DNA from: Sphingomonas sp.
GTDB lineage: Bacteria > Pseudomonadota > Alphaproteobacteria > Sphingomonadales > Sphingomonadaceae
Reading direction: 5' to 3'
Assembly: GCF_017745215.1 (NCBI RefSeq)
Contig: NZ_JAGHZV010000008.1
Coordinates: 186,001 to 250,000 of the forward strand
DNA length: 64,000 nucleotides
Shown here: piece after piece, positions 51,355 to 60,322 of the stretch
Layout: each line of letters begins with the position of its first letter
Numbering within the stretch: position 1 is the first letter of the stretch
The notes under the pieces: model-generated
Databases searched by the model: none
What the model was told of the DNA's origin: nothing
Seen by the model: the letters and a program-made list of their open reading frames with translations, nothing else
Made by a program: the position numbers and the translations under genes

Positions 51355-54303
51355 CTACTTCTTCTTCCCCACCACCAGCCGGCCGATCAGCCGCGCGTCC
51401 TGGCCGCGGCCCTTGTCGCCGTCGGTGAGCTCGATGTCGACGCTCTCCTCGCGCTCGGTCGGGCGGCCGAAGTCGCGGATGAGGTGCGCAGTGATCACCG
51501 AGGGGCCGTTGGGGTTGATCGCGTCGAGGCGATAGACGTCGGCCTGGACGACATAGGTCCCGTCGGGCGCGCGACGGAGGAGATATTCCTCCGGGCCATA
51601 GCCGTCGGTCATGTCGTCGGAGAGGTGGCCGCCGATCGCGGTGCGCTGGTTCGAATAGATCGCGCGCTCGCCGTTGGGCTCGTCGACCCACAGGTCGAGG
51701 TCGGTCGCATCGGTGTCCCAGTCGACCACGACGCGCAGGTCCACGTCGAGCTTGCGCACCAGCCGCGGGTCGAGCTCCGCCTTGCCGCCGAGCGCGATCA
51801 GCCTGGGAATCAGCGTGTTCACTTCCATCAGCGACACCATCTCGACGCCGTCCCAGGCATCGTCCCAGGGCGTCATGATCACTTCGGTGAGCAGCTTGAC
51901 CGCGCGTTCAAGGTCCGCGCGCGCCGTCGCGGGGCGCAGCGCCGCGCGCCGGGCGAGTGCCAGTGCGAGCAGCCGCCTTGGCTGGGGCCGCTCGCTCTCC
52001 AGCGCCGCGAGCCGCTCGCGCAGCTCGATCGCATGGTCGAGGTCGCCATAGCGTTCGAGCCGCGCGGCGACGATGGCGATCGTCTCGCTGTTCGCCACCG
52101 GCAGGTCGAGCGCGCTCAGCAGCATCTCGCGCGCCGCTTCGGGCTTGCCGTGGCGCCGCAGCCATTCGGCGGTGTCGAAATAAAAGGCGGGCGCGGCGCC
52201 CTGCTTCTCCTCGACTTCGACGAAACGCTTGTCGAAGGTGGCCGGGGCGGCGTCGAACGCCTTCAGATACTCGCGCGTCGGTTGCCAGGCCTCGAGCTCG
52301 ATGGTGGCGGACGGATCGCTGTCCGGCAGCTTGCCGACGTCCTCCGCATCGATCGACGTCACGGCGTTCGCGACCATGCTCACCTGCGGCGCGGCGCGCA
52401 CGCCGGTGACCACCACTTCGGCCTCGCCCCCGTCCTGATCGGGCGCGGGTTCGGCTGTCGGCATGGGGGTGGGCTCGGGCGCGGGCGGCGGCACGACGGT
52501 CGCCGGGGGCGGCGGCGAGGGTGCAGGCGCTTCCTTGGGCTTCTTCGGTCTCGCATCGGGGTCGAAGCGCGTCTCCCACCATTTGACCTGCTCCGCCCAG
52601 CGCTCCGCGACCACGCCCAGCCGCTCGGCCTTGGCCTCGGCCTTCTCGTCGTCCGCGCCCTTGCGCATCTCGCGCCATTCGGCGAGCTGCTCCTCGGGAT
52701 AGTCCTTGGGCGGATCGACGTCGGCGCGCGCGTAGTCCGAAGGCGTCTCGAGCACCACGAACGACAGATCGGGGCTGGCGACGCCGTAGCGCCGGCTGAG
52801 CGCGACATAATCGGCGCGCTGCACCGTCGGATCGAGGCCGGTGAGCGTATCCGAAGCGAGCAGCACACCTTCGCCGTCGAACGCCACCGCGATCTCGGGC
52901 ACCGCCAGCGTCACGTCGCGGCCGCCGACATGCACGGTCACGCCGCCGCTCGCCGGTGCTCGCGCGACAACCATCCAGCGCCCCGAACGGCCTTCGAGCG
53001 CAGTATAGGGGAGCGCCTGGCCCGCCGCGTCGAACACGCCGGTGACGCCGCTGTCACGCGCGGCCAGCGCCTTCTCGATCGCGGAAGCATCGCTGCCGAG
53101 CGCGAAGGCGCGGCCGCCGTGGCGCTTGGCGAGGTTGCGCAGCCAGGCGAGGTCCGCGACCGGCGCGCTCGTCACGGCGTCGAGCCGGCAACGCGCGCGC
53201 AACGTGAAGCCGCGGTCGAGTTGCGGCCGTCCGCCGGAGAAGAGCAGGCAGCGGTCCGCCGCCGCGCGATCCTCGCCCAGCGCCGCATAGCTGGTCGCGC
53301 CGCGATACTGGACCTTCTCGAGCAGCGCGATCGCGACGTCGGCACTGCCGACGCGGCTGCGCTGCGCCCCATTGCTGTTGAAGGTCACCACTTCGATGCT
53401 TCTGGGCGCGAGCGCCGCCAGCGTGTGGCGGAGCAGCGCCAGCTCGGCCGCGTGCCGCGCATCGCGTCGCGCGCGCGACCGGTCCCAGTAGATGCGCACG
53501 CTCTCGACCGGCGCCGGCGCGCCCGCGGGGCCGGTGTCGCCGCTCAGCTGTACCGAGCGCTCGCCATAGCCGTTGCGGCTGAGCAGGGCCGCGAAGGGCT
53601 GGCGCGCGATGGTGAGCGCGCCGACAAGCGCCGTCCTGCCCTCGCCGCGCGCGACGAGGTCCTGCCCTTCGCGCACCATCGGCGCGACGCCGCGACCCGG
53701 CCAGGCGAGCGCCGGCTCGGGCAGGTCGCCGCTCGCGCGCACGGTGATCGACCAGCCTTCGGACGGCGCGCCGAGATCGAGCGGCAGCCGGTAGATCTCG
53801 TCCGAGGCCGAAGGCGCGAGCAGCGGCGCGACGAAGCGGATGCGGATCGTCCGCCCCTTGTCGGGCAGGATCGGGAAGACCCTGGTGCGGAACTCGCCGC
53901 CCGCGGTCACTTCGGCCATGCCCGGATCGACCTTCTGGCGGACGCGCTCCTCATAGACCGCCTTGGCCTTGGGCTGGTCGACGAGCACGCCGTCGACCAA
54001 GCGCCCGTCGATATCGAGCGCATAGCCCGTCACCACTGCGCCTTCGGGCAGGCGCAGGCGGAAGTCGCCCTGGAGCCGGTCCTCGCCGGGGTTGAGGAAG
54101 CTCGCCGTCACCACCGTCTCGGCGATGCCGCCGCGCACCGCCACCGCGACGTCGAGCCGGCGGAGCTTGAGCTCGGCCGCATGCTGCTCGTCGTCGACGC
54201 CGCCCACCTGCGCGGTGAGGCCGGGATTGGCGCCGCCCTGGGCGAAGGCGGCAGCCGGCGCGAGCGCAAGCGCGGCGGTAGCCAGAAGCCAGCATGCCTT
54301 CAT
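51355..54303 (-). CDS. Secreted VIT/VWA-like/DUF2135 protein with TonB-receptor-like insert
   Basis: The 982-residue protein has a signal peptide (1-21, ending AFA). A VIT domain (about 45-170) shows [20 protein letters not shown] and [24 protein letters not shown]-like domain (about 265-400) has a degraded metal site (DRSRA for DxSxS, SGG for TDG). A Pro-rich linker (about 590-625) leads to residues 629-665, which read EVVVTGVR, then [14 protein letters not shown], like the TonB-box/plug start of sphingomonad TonB receptors. Helical repeats (about 690-840) and a DUF2135 domain (about 850-960, [18 protein letters not shown]) follow. Function unknown; probably envelope-associated. Confidence 0.85.
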   Translation of the reverse strand: MKACWLLATAALALAPAAAFAQGGANPGLTAQVGGVDDEQHAAELKLRRLDVAVAVRGGIAETVVTASFLNPGEDRLQGDFRLRLPEGAVVTGYALDIDGRLVDGVLVDQPKAKAVYEERVRQKVDPGMAEVTAGGEFRTRVFPILPDKGRTIRIRFVAPLLAPSASDEIYRLPLDLGAPSEGWSITVRASGDLPEPALAWPGRGVAPMVREGQDLVARGEGRTALVGALTIARQPFAALLSRNGYGERSVQLSGDTGPAGAPAPVESVRIYWDRSRARRDARHAAELALLRHTLAALAPRSIEVVTFNSNGAQRSRVGSADVAIALLEKVQYRGATSYAALGEDRAAADRCLLFSGGRPQLDRGFTLRARCRLDAVTSAPVADLAWLRNLAKRHGGRAFALGSDASAIEKALAARDSGVTGVFDAAGQALPYTALEGRSGRWMVVARAPASGGVTVHVGGRDVTLAVPEIAVAFDGEGVLLASDTLTGLDPTVQRADYVALSRRYGVASPDLSFVVLETPSDYARADVDPPKDYPEEQLAEWREMRKGADDEKAEAKAERLGVVAERWAEQVKWWETRFDPDARPKKPKEAPAPSPPPPATVVPPPAPEPTPMPTAEPAPDQDGGEAEVVVTGVRAAPQVSMVANAVTSIDAEDVGKLPDSDPSATIELEAWQPTREYLKAFDAAPATFDKRFVEVEEKQGAAPAFYFDTAEWLRRHGKPEAAREMLLSALDLPVANSETIAIVAARLERYGDLDHAIELRERLAALESERPQPRRLLALALARRAALRPATARADLERAVKLLTEVIMTPWDDAWDGVEMVSLMEVNTLIPRLIALGGKAELDPRLVRKLDVDLRVVVDWDTDATDLDLWVDEPNGERAIYSNQRTAIGGHLSDDMTDGYGPEEYLLRRAPDGTYVVQADVYRLDAINPNGPSVITAHLIRDFGRPTEREESVDIELTDGDKGRGQDARLIGRLVVGKKK

Positions 54304-54459
54304 GTGATCCTCCCCTCGGACACCCCTTGCCGACGGAGGCTATGCCCATCATATGACAATCACAACAGGCACTTGGCGGCCGACTTCGTCGCGCCTTCCC
54401 TTTTGGCGCGCGCCGAGCTAAAGCCTCGCGCCACCGCCAGCCCACCGATTGAGGTTCAT

Positions 54460-54678
54460 TTGGCCAAAGAAGAACTGCTTGAAATGCGCGGACAGGTTGT
54501 GGAGCTTCTCCCCAACGCGATGTTCCGCGTCCGGCTCGAGAACGACCATGAGATTCTCGGCCACACCGCCGGCAAGATGCGCAAGAACCGCATCCGCGTG
54601 CTCGTCGGCGACGAAGTGCTCGTCGAGCTCACGCCCTACGACCTGACCAAGGGCCGCATCACCTACCGCTTCAAGTGA
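54460..54678 (+). CDS. infA: Translation initiation factor IF-1, TTG start
   Basis: The 72-residue S1-fold protein is a complete IF-1: [21 protein letters not shown], then [24 protein letters not shown] and [15 protein letters not shown]. The family N-terminus (M-A-K-E-E) aligns only with TTG at 54460, which has GAGGT six bases upstream, so TTG is the start. It overlaps the Maf gene by four bases, in an operon with maf, an RNase and yacG. Confidence 0.96.
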   Translation: MAKEELLEMRGQVVELLPNAMFRVRLENDHEILGHTAGKMRKNRIRVLVGDEVLVELTPYDLTKGRITYRFK

Positions 54679-55259
54679 CGGAACGGGCCCTGCGGCTCGT
54701 CCTCGCCTCGACCTCGCCGCGCCGCCGCGAGCTGCTCGCGCGGATCGGGGCCGTGCCCGATCGCATCGCCGCGCCCGATGTCGACGAGGATGTCCTCCCC
54801 GGCGAGCTGCCGCGCGCCTATGTGCTGCGCGTCGCCATCGCCAAGGCGCAGGCGGTGGCGCGCGAAGCCGACGAGATCGTCCTCGCTGGCGACACCACCA
54901 TCGCGGTCGGCCGCCGCATCCTCGCCAAGCCCGAGGACGAGGCCGACCTGCGCCGGATGCTCGGCCTGCTCTCGGGCCGGCGCCACCATTGCCTCTCGGC
55001 GATCTGCCTGGTCGGGCTCGACGGCAAGCCGCGCACGCGGCTCTCGGACACGATCGTCACCTTCAAGCGGCTGACCGAGCAGGAGATCGACTGGTACGTC
55101 GCCAGCGGCGAGGGCATGGGCAAGGCGGGCGGCTATGCGATCCAGGGCCGCGCCGAGGCGTTCGTGCGCGCGCTCTCGGGCAGCCATTCGGGCGTGGTCG
55201 GCCTGCCGGTGTTCGAGACGCGCGCGCTGCTCGAATCGGCGGGCTATCGGCTTGGCTGA
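54675..55259 (+). CDS. maf: Maf family nucleotide pyrophosphatase, GTG start
   Basis: The 194-residue protein is a Maf nucleoside-triphosphate pyrophosphatase: [18 protein letters not shown] at the N-terminus, [49 protein letters not shown], and [16 protein letters not shown] with the conserved Gly-Tyr-Gln. Such enzymes remove modified nucleotides or affect septum formation. GTG 54675 overlaps infA's stop (GTGA). Confidence 0.94.
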   Translation: MTERALRLVLASTSPRRRELLARIGAVPDRIAAPDVDEDVLPGELPRAYVLRVAIAKAQAVAREADEIVLAGDTTIAVGRRILAKPEDEADLRRMLGLLSGRRHHCLSAICLVGLDGKPRTRLSDTIVTFKRLTEQEIDWYVASGEGMGKAGGYAIQGRAEAFVRALSGSHSGVVGLPVFETRALLESAGYRLG

Positions 55260-56190
55260 GTGGCTCTACGAGGCCGGGATCGGCGAGGCGCGCGCCGCGC
55301 TGGTCGAGCATGGCCGAATCCTCGAGGCGCGGATCGAGCTGCCGGGGCTGCGCGCGGGGAGCGTGATCGCGGGCCGGCTGCGGCCTGAGCGGCGGGTCGA
55401 ACTGGACGGCGGCGGCGAGGCGCTGCTCGATGCAGCGCCCAGGGGGCTGAGCGAAGGCCGACCGATCACGGTGCGGATCACCCGCGAGGCGATCCCCGAG
55501 CCCGGCCGCGCCAAGCTCGCCAAGGCCGTCGCGACCGACGAGCCCCCTGCCCCCGGCCCCGACCTGCTCGAACGCATCCGCGCGAGCGGGCTCCCCGTCC
55601 GCCAGTTGCGCGCCTATGAGCCGGATGCGCTGGAGCACGCCGGCTGGTCCGAAGTGCTCGAGGAAGCGCTGACCGGCGAGATCGCCTTCCCCGGCGGCGC
55701 GCTGCGCATGGCGGTGACGCCGGCGATGACCTTGTTCGACGTCGATGGCAGCCTCGACGCGCAAGCGCTCGCGCTCGCCGCCGCGCCCGCGGTCGCCCGG
55801 GCGATCATCCGCCACGATGTCGCCGGATCGATCGGGATCGACTTCCCGACCCTCCCCGACAAGGCGGCGCGGGGCGCCGTCGCCGAAGCGCTCGACGCGG
55901 CGCTGCCCAAGCCCTTCGAGCGGACCGCGGTCAACGGCTTCGGCTTCCTCCAGATCATCCGGCCGCGCCTCAGGCCCTCGCTCCCCGAGCTGCTGCGCGC
56001 CGACCCGCCGGGCGCCGCAGCGCGTGCCGAGCTTCGCCGGATCGAGCGCCTTCCCCCGCCGTGGACGGCACCCCATATCGTGCCGGCGGCCATTCACCGT
56101 CGGATGGCCGCCCATCCCGGATGGCGCGAGGAACTGACACGCCGGATGGGCGCGGCAATTCGGATCGAGCCCGACGAGAGAGACGCATGA
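55252..56190 (+). CDS. Short RNase E/G family protein, TTG start
   Basis: The 312-residue protein is a reduced member of the RNase E/G family, found beside maf and yacG in sphingomonads. The DNase I-like core holds FDVDGSLDA and GSIGIDFPTLPDK, which replace the DVNSG and IDFIDM blocks carrying catalytic Asp. An S1-type part is only faint (about 10-70, RILEARIELPGLRAGSVIAGRL). It lacks the C-terminal Zn-link CxxC and the scaffold region. TTG 55252 begins eight bases before the maf stop; it is the only start that keeps [17 protein letters not shown]. Activity is plausible but not certain. Confidence 0.85.
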   Translation: MAEWLYEAGIGEARAALVEHGRILEARIELPGLRAGSVIAGRLRPERRVELDGGGEALLDAAPRGLSEGRPITVRITREAIPEPGRAKLAKAVATDEPPAPGPDLLERIRASGLPVRQLRAYEPDALEHAGWSEVLEEALTGEIAFPGGALRMAVTPAMTLFDVDGSLDAQALALAAAPAVARAIIRHDVAGSIGIDFPTLPDKAARGAVAEALDAALPKPFERTAVNGFGFLQIIRPRLRPSLPELLRADPPGAAARAELRRIERLPPPWTAPHIVPAAIHRRMAAHPGWREELTRRMGAAIRIEPDERDA

Positions 56191-56369
56191 ACCGCAACAC
56201 CTGCCCGCTCTGCGCCAAGCCGAGCAGCGCGGCCCACGCCCCCTTCTGCAGCCGCGGCTGCAAGGATCGCGACCTGCTGCAATGGCTGGGCGAAGGCTAT
56301 CGCATCCCTGGCGAACCGGTGGACCCGGAAGCGCAAAGCAGGCTGGACAGCGCCGATTCGCGCGACTAA
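56187..56369 (+). CDS. yacG: DNA gyrase inhibitor YacG
   Basis: The 60-residue zinc protein has CPLC at residues 5-8 and FCSRGCKDRDLLQWLGEGYRIPG, giving the Cys4 zinc site of YacG, which binds GyrB and inhibits gyrase. The tail is short and acidic. It overlaps the RNase gene by four bases and is followed within 31 bases by tRNA-Phe. Confidence 0.94.
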   Translation: MNRNTCPLCAKPSSAAHAPFCSRGCKDRDLLQWLGEGYRIPGEPVDPEAQSRLDSADSRD

Positions 56370-56400
56370 GAGGCGCGCTCCCCGGGGCCTCCGGGGCCAT

Positions 56401-56476
56401 GCCCGGGTAGCTCAGTTGGTAGAGCATGCGACTGAAAATCGCAGTGTCGGCGGTTCGACTCCGTCCCCGGGCACCA
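56401..56476 (+). tRNA. tRNA-Phe (anticodon GAA)
   Basis: A complete 76-base cloverleaf with encoded CCA: acceptor GCCCGGG/CCCGGGC, D-loop AGCTCAGTTGGTAGAGC, anticodon loop CTGAAAA (GAA) and T-loop TTCGACT. It is co-oriented with yacG. The DNA downstream has a different character from that upstream. Confidence 0.97.
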
Positions 56477-56653
56477 CTTTTCCGGTAGATACAGAGACGC
56501 ACCAGGATAGCCGGGAGTGAGCGCGCTTTGTCGCGCCTTCTGCGTGACTTACGACTGGCATGAAAGGGCATCGAGCGAAACTCGCGAGGTGCTTTGCCGG
56601 AAATCTACAGTCGGCAATTCCTCTTTGGGGCAAGGCGGCGATGTGGGTCTATT

Positions 56654-57484
56654 TTAATCCTTCAACCAGTCAGCTGTGATCTCACCCTTATGCCCCTCCG
56701 GCGCCAGCGCGGCGCGAAGGGCTTCCAACAGAGGCGGCAGCGCCTGCGTGAAGGCGTAGGGCGGGTTGACGATGAAAAGACCCGCGCCGTTGTAGATACC
56801 GGACTGAACGCCATCATACAGCCAATGCTCCACATCCATGAATTTGGGGATACCGAGCTTGCGTAACTGCTCTTTCCACCGCCAATGCGTGGTGCGGTCT
56901 TTCAGCGGATACCAGATCACCGTCACGCCATGCGCCCATTTGCGGTAAGCGGCCGCGAGGCTGGCTGTGATACGGGCGCGTTCGTCTGTCTGCTCGTACG
57001 GCGGATCGACCACCACCACGCCGCGCCCGGTGCGGGTGGGGAGCATCGCCAGCCAAAGCTCGTAGGCGTCGCGCTCATGCACGGCAGCGGGTGTGCCGCG
57101 CATCGCGCCGCGCAGGGCGCTGGCGTCCTCGGGATGTTTTTCATTGAGGATCAGGAAGTCCTGCGGGCGCAGAAGCTGCGCCAGAATGCGCGGTGAGCCG
57201 GGGTAGAGGTGCGGCTCGGTCCCGATATTCACCGCCTGGACAGCGGCGCGGTAGTCGTTCAGCAACGGGTTCGGGTCGGCAAAGGCCCGCAGCACACCCT
57301 CCTTGGCCTCGCCGGTGCGTTGGGCCCGATCGCCGTCAAGGTCGTAGAGCCCGCAACCGGAATGGGTGTCGATCAGGGTCAGCGCGCCCTGTTTGAGCTG
57401 CAAGGCCCGGACGAGGGCGATCAGGAGGCTATGCTTCACGACATCGGCGCTGTTGCCGGCATGGAAGGAATGGCGATAATTCAT
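56654..57484 (-). CDS. rlmJ: 23S rRNA (adenine2030-N6)-methyltransferase RlmJ
   Basis: The 276-residue protein is a full-length RlmJ: NYRHSFHAGNSADVVKHSLL at the start, IDTHSGCGLYDL (SAM site), YPGSPRILAQLLR, and the DPPYEQ catalytic motif of N6-adenine methyltransferases (about 164-169). It modifies A2030 of 23S rRNA. It starts ATG 57484 with no neighbour in operon. Codon use and the loose spacing around it differ from the yacG side. Confidence 0.94.
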   Translation of the reverse strand: MNYRHSFHAGNSADVVKHSLLIALVRALQLKQGALTLIDTHSGCGLYDLDGDRAQRTGEAKEGVLRAFADPNPLLNDYRAAVQAVNIGTEPHLYPGSPRILAQLLRPQDFLILNEKHPEDASALRGAMRGTPAAVHERDAYELWLAMLPTRTGRGVVVVDPPYEQTDERARITASLAAAYRKWAHGVTVIWYPLKDRTTHWRWKEQLRKLGIPKFMDVEHWLYDGVQSGIYNGAGLFIVNPPYAFTQALPPLLEALRAALAPEGHKGEITADWLKD

Positions 57485-57697
57485 TGGAATCCAAAACCCT
57501 GCCGATTGGCCTTTGTACGAGCCGCCAGGCGAGGAAGCCGAGCGCGAGACGATTGAAGCAACCAATCCGAAAGCTCGTATGCGCCAGGCGGAAAGCTTCA
57601 AAGCCCCTCTGTGCGAAGCCCCAAATCCACTTTAGCGGTCGGCGGCAACTGACGGCAGGTACGGCTTTGATCCGCAATCCCGCCAACCGGTTCACCT

Positions 57698-58276
57698 TCA
57701 TCCGCCATACGTGCCACTGGTAATCTCGCCCACTGAGAACGCCTCGAACTGGCCCGGCGCGATCCCGGCGACAGACCAGTCGCCGATTGACCAGCGCACC
57801 AGCCTTAGGGTGGGCAACCCGACCGCCGCCGTCATTCGGCGCACTTGCCGGTTGCGCCCTTCGCGGATGGCGATTTTAAGCCAGCTGTCGAGGATGGCCT
57901 TGCGCTGGCGTATCGGCGGATCGCGCGGCCACAGGTCCGGCTCGTCGATGCGAGCAACATCGGCAGGCAGGGTCATGCCATCCTTGAGCCGGACGCCCTG
58001 TCGCAAGCGCTCAAGTTCCAGCTCCTGCGGATCGCCTTCGACCTGCACAAGGTAGGTCTTGGGCAACTTGAAGCGTGGATCCGAAATTCGCGCCTGCAGC
58101 CGCCCATCATCGCATAACAGCAGGAGGCCCTCGCTGTCCCGATCGAGCCTCCCGGCGGGATAGACGCCCTTCACCGTAATGAAATCCGACAATGTCGACC
58201 GAAGTGTTGGCGATCCGCGGTCGGTGAATTGCGACAAGACCCCAAAGGGTTTGTTGAACAGTAGCAGCCGGGCCAT
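57698..58276 (-). CDS. rluE: 23S rRNA pseudouridine(2457) synthase RluE
   Basis: The 192-residue protein is RluE/RsuA-type: [35 protein letters not shown] with the catalytic Asp, [11 protein letters not shown], and [24 protein letters not shown]. It lacks an S4 domain, as RluE does. Its upstream neighbour in transcription is fecR (224 bases away) and rlmJ lies about 210 bases downstream. Confidence 0.93.
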   Translation of the reverse strand: MARLLLFNKPFGVLSQFTDRGSPTLRSTLSDFITVKGVYPAGRLDRDSEGLLLLCDDGRLQARISDPRFKLPKTYLVQVEGDPQELELERLRQGVRLKDGMTLPADVARIDEPDLWPRDPPIRQRKAILDSWLKIAIREGRNRQVRRMTAAVGLPTLRLVRWSIGDWSVAGIAPGQFEAFSVGEITSGTYGG

Positions 58277-58500
58277 CCCGGGTTCATATCGTTCGGTTGC
58301 GGCTATGTCTTCAGGCCCATGCCGCCGCCGGATTGGCTGCGCCCGCTGGACTCACCCGAGAGGTGTCGGTCGGCTTTCCGGTTTTCTCAGCTAGGGCCGT
58401 TCAGCTCTCGGCCCACGCGCCATCAGGCTGGTTCGGTAAAAGCTGCTCCGTCGGTTGCCGAGGCCGGGTTTCGGGTTCCGCAAGATGCGCACCTTCGAGG

Positions 58501-59541
58501 TCAGCGCCGCCCGCGTGCTTTCGAGACGATCTCCAACGCAGTTGCCGTCTCGACGATACGTACGGGGTAGATCTCGGCGATCGTTCGCGCGAAGCGTCTG
58601 GCGTCGTCGACATGGAATGCCCCGCTCACGCGGATTCCCGCGACCTCGGGGTCACGGACCAGCAGCGGCTTGCCGTGCGAATGCCGATTGAGCTCCGCCG
58701 CCGCGTCGCCGAGCGGCGTGTCGTGGAAGCTGACCATGCCCTGCTGCCAATCTTCCGCACCCACTCGGTCGGCGCGCGTCACGGTGACGCCCGCCGGCCC
58801 CGCATCGAGCCGCTGGCCCGCGCCCAGTTCGACGATAGCATCCGCTCCACCGGTCCCGGTGGCGACCCGCACGCGCCCCTCGACCAGGATCACGCGAAGC
58901 GCAGAACCTCGCACCCGCACCTCGAACTGCGTGCCGAGCGCGGTCACGCTGCGCTTCGCGTTCTCGACGACGAACGGTCGGCCCGGGTCGTGCGCGACGC
59001 GGAAGAAGGCCTGGCCGCGCAGAAGCTCGATGCGGCGATGCGCCTGGTCGTAATCAAGGGCCAGGGCCGTGTCGGCGTCGAGCGTGACCGTGCTTCCGTC
59101 GGCGAGCTTGACCGTCCGCTGCTCGCTCTGCGTCGAGAGGATCGTCCTCGTGCCCGGCGGGTTCGCGGCGATGCGGGTCGGCGCGCCGCCGAGCCCGAAC
59201 TGCGAGCCGAGGCCGCTCGCCAACAGCATCACGCCGGCAATCACAACGAACGCAATCGAGGCGGCCGCGGCGACCCGCCACTGCGGCCAGCCCCAGCGCA
59301 ATGGGTCGTCCGCCTGCTTCAGCGCCTCGATATCGGCTTCGTCGGCGCCGGCCAGATCCACCCAAGTGGCGCAGGCGCGCGCCCAGGCCAATCCGTGCGC
59401 GGGATCCGCGTCGAGCCATTGCAGGAAGACCCGCTCGTCGTCGGGATCGTCGACGGCGTCCTGGCGGACGAGCCACAGCGCAGCGGCATCGTCCGGCGAC
59501 ATCGCCAGCACTTGCTCCAGCGTCAGGACGGAGCGGAGCAT
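58501..59541 (-). CDS. FecR-type anti-sigma factor
   Basis: The protein has 346 residues. The N-terminal DUF4880-like domain (about 15-55: WLVRQDAVDDPDDERVFLQWL) would bind the sigma factor. A single membrane helix (about 92-112) follows, then the FecR domain (about 135-240: TVKLADGSTVTLDADTAL, GQAFFRVAHDPGRPFVVENAKRSVTALGTQFEV) and a secretin/TonB N-terminal-like tail (about 265-340). It directly follows the sigma gene with no gap. Normally a TonB receptor follows; here rluE does, so the signal source is unknown. Confidence 0.93.
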   Translation of the reverse strand: MLRSVLTLEQVLAMSPDDAAALWLVRQDAVDDPDDERVFLQWLDADPAHGLAWARACATWVDLAGADEADIEALKQADDPLRWGWPQWRVAAAASIAFVVIAGVMLLASGLGSQFGLGGAPTRIAANPPGTRTILSTQSEQRTVKLADGSTVTLDADTALALDYDQAHRRIELLRGQAFFRVAHDPGRPFVVENAKRSVTALGTQFEVRVRGSALRVILVEGRVRVATGTGGADAIVELGAGQRLDAGPAGVTVTRADRVGAEDWQQGMVSFHDTPLGDAAAELNRHSHGKPLLVRDPEVAGIRVSGAFHVDDARRFARTIAEIYPVRIVETATALEIVSKARGRR

Positions 59542-60129
59542 CTATTCGGCCTCCCGCATCGCCGCAAGGAGCCGCTCGGTGGCGCGCAACATATGCTTTT
59601 CGACCGCGCTCACCGAAATGCCGAACGCCGCGGCGATCTCGCGATAGGCCTGGCCCTCGAGGCGCCGCATCGCGAAGATCGAGCGTGTCCGCTCGGGCAG
59701 CGCCTGGAGGGCGGCCAGCGCGACATGCAGGCTTTGTCGCTTCTCGAGGATATGGGCAGCATCGAAATCGACATCGGCGTGCGCCTCATTGTCGAACGGG
59801 ACATGATCCTCGGCGTGCCGGACGGTCTGGCGGCGATGCCGGTCCATGGCCACGCTCGCGGCGGTCTGGAAAAGATAGCCGCCGAGATTGGCGACGCCCT
59901 CCTCGCTCTGACGGACGGCGAGGCGCAGGAAGACCTCCTGGACCAGATCCTCGATTTCGTTGGCGTTCGAGGTCTTGCGCCGGAAATAGTGAAGCAATGC
60001 GGGCCGGAACTGCGCCGCCTGTTGCAGCAATGCGCTATCGCCACCATCCCCGGGCCCTCGCATGGCGGCACGATGCCGGATCGCCCCCATCCCGTCGAGC
60101 ACAAAGGGTCGCCCTGCCTCTTGCGCCAT
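59542..60129 (-). CDS. ECF sigma factor, FecI-like
   Basis: The 195-residue protein has sigma region 2 (about 40-100: NEIEDLVQEVFLRLAVR) and region 4 (about 135-190: LQALPERTRSIFAMRRLEGQAYREIAAAFGISVSAVEKHM). The FecI-like class is supported by the directly adjoining fecR. The start could instead be the Met 22 codons in (60063); neither has a clear ribosome site. It likely directs transcription of receptor genes elsewhere in the genome. Confidence 0.92.
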   Translation of the reverse strand: MAQEAGRPFVLDGMGAIRHRAAMRGPGDGGDSALLQQAAQFRPALLHYFRRKTSNANEIEDLVQEVFLRLAVRQSEEGVANLGGYLFQTAASVAMDRHRRQTVRHAEDHVPFDNEAHADVDFDAAHILEKRQSLHVALAALQALPERTRSIFAMRRLEGQAYREIAAAFGISVSAVEKHMLRATERLLAAMREAE

Positions 60130-60167
60130 TCGCGGATTGCACCGTCCTCGACCATGTCCCTACCGGG

Positions 60168-60273
60168 CAAGACGCAGCGATCGAGCCGATCCACACGCGA
60201 AGTTTCCTTTCGAATCGAGGCCTTGCCCGCTGCCTGTTTCGCTGGTGAGGCTTTGCCCAAAGGCTGCGTCTTG
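60168..60273. repeat. 11-base inverted repeat in the divergent sigma/regulator region
   Basis: CAAGACGCAGC (60168-60178) and its exact complement GCTGCGTCTTG (60263-60273) are 84 bases apart. The right copy is 50 bases before the start of the winged-helix gene. They could be two binding sites for one regulator or a long-range stem. Confidence 0.4.
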
Positions 60274-60322
60274 ATTGTCGAGGGGCCGGTTCAGTCACCG
60301 GTTTGCGGAAAGGACGTCTGTC

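Noticed and set aside
51484..54459. A very long plus-strand frame leading into infA
   Set aside because: It is antisense to the VIT gene. Only its last 73 codons, starting at TTG 54460, are the real IF-1 gene.
56401..58500. An attachment-site duplication of the tRNA-Phe 3' end
   Set aside because: I looked for a second copy of the T-loop/CCA end downstream and found none within the window.
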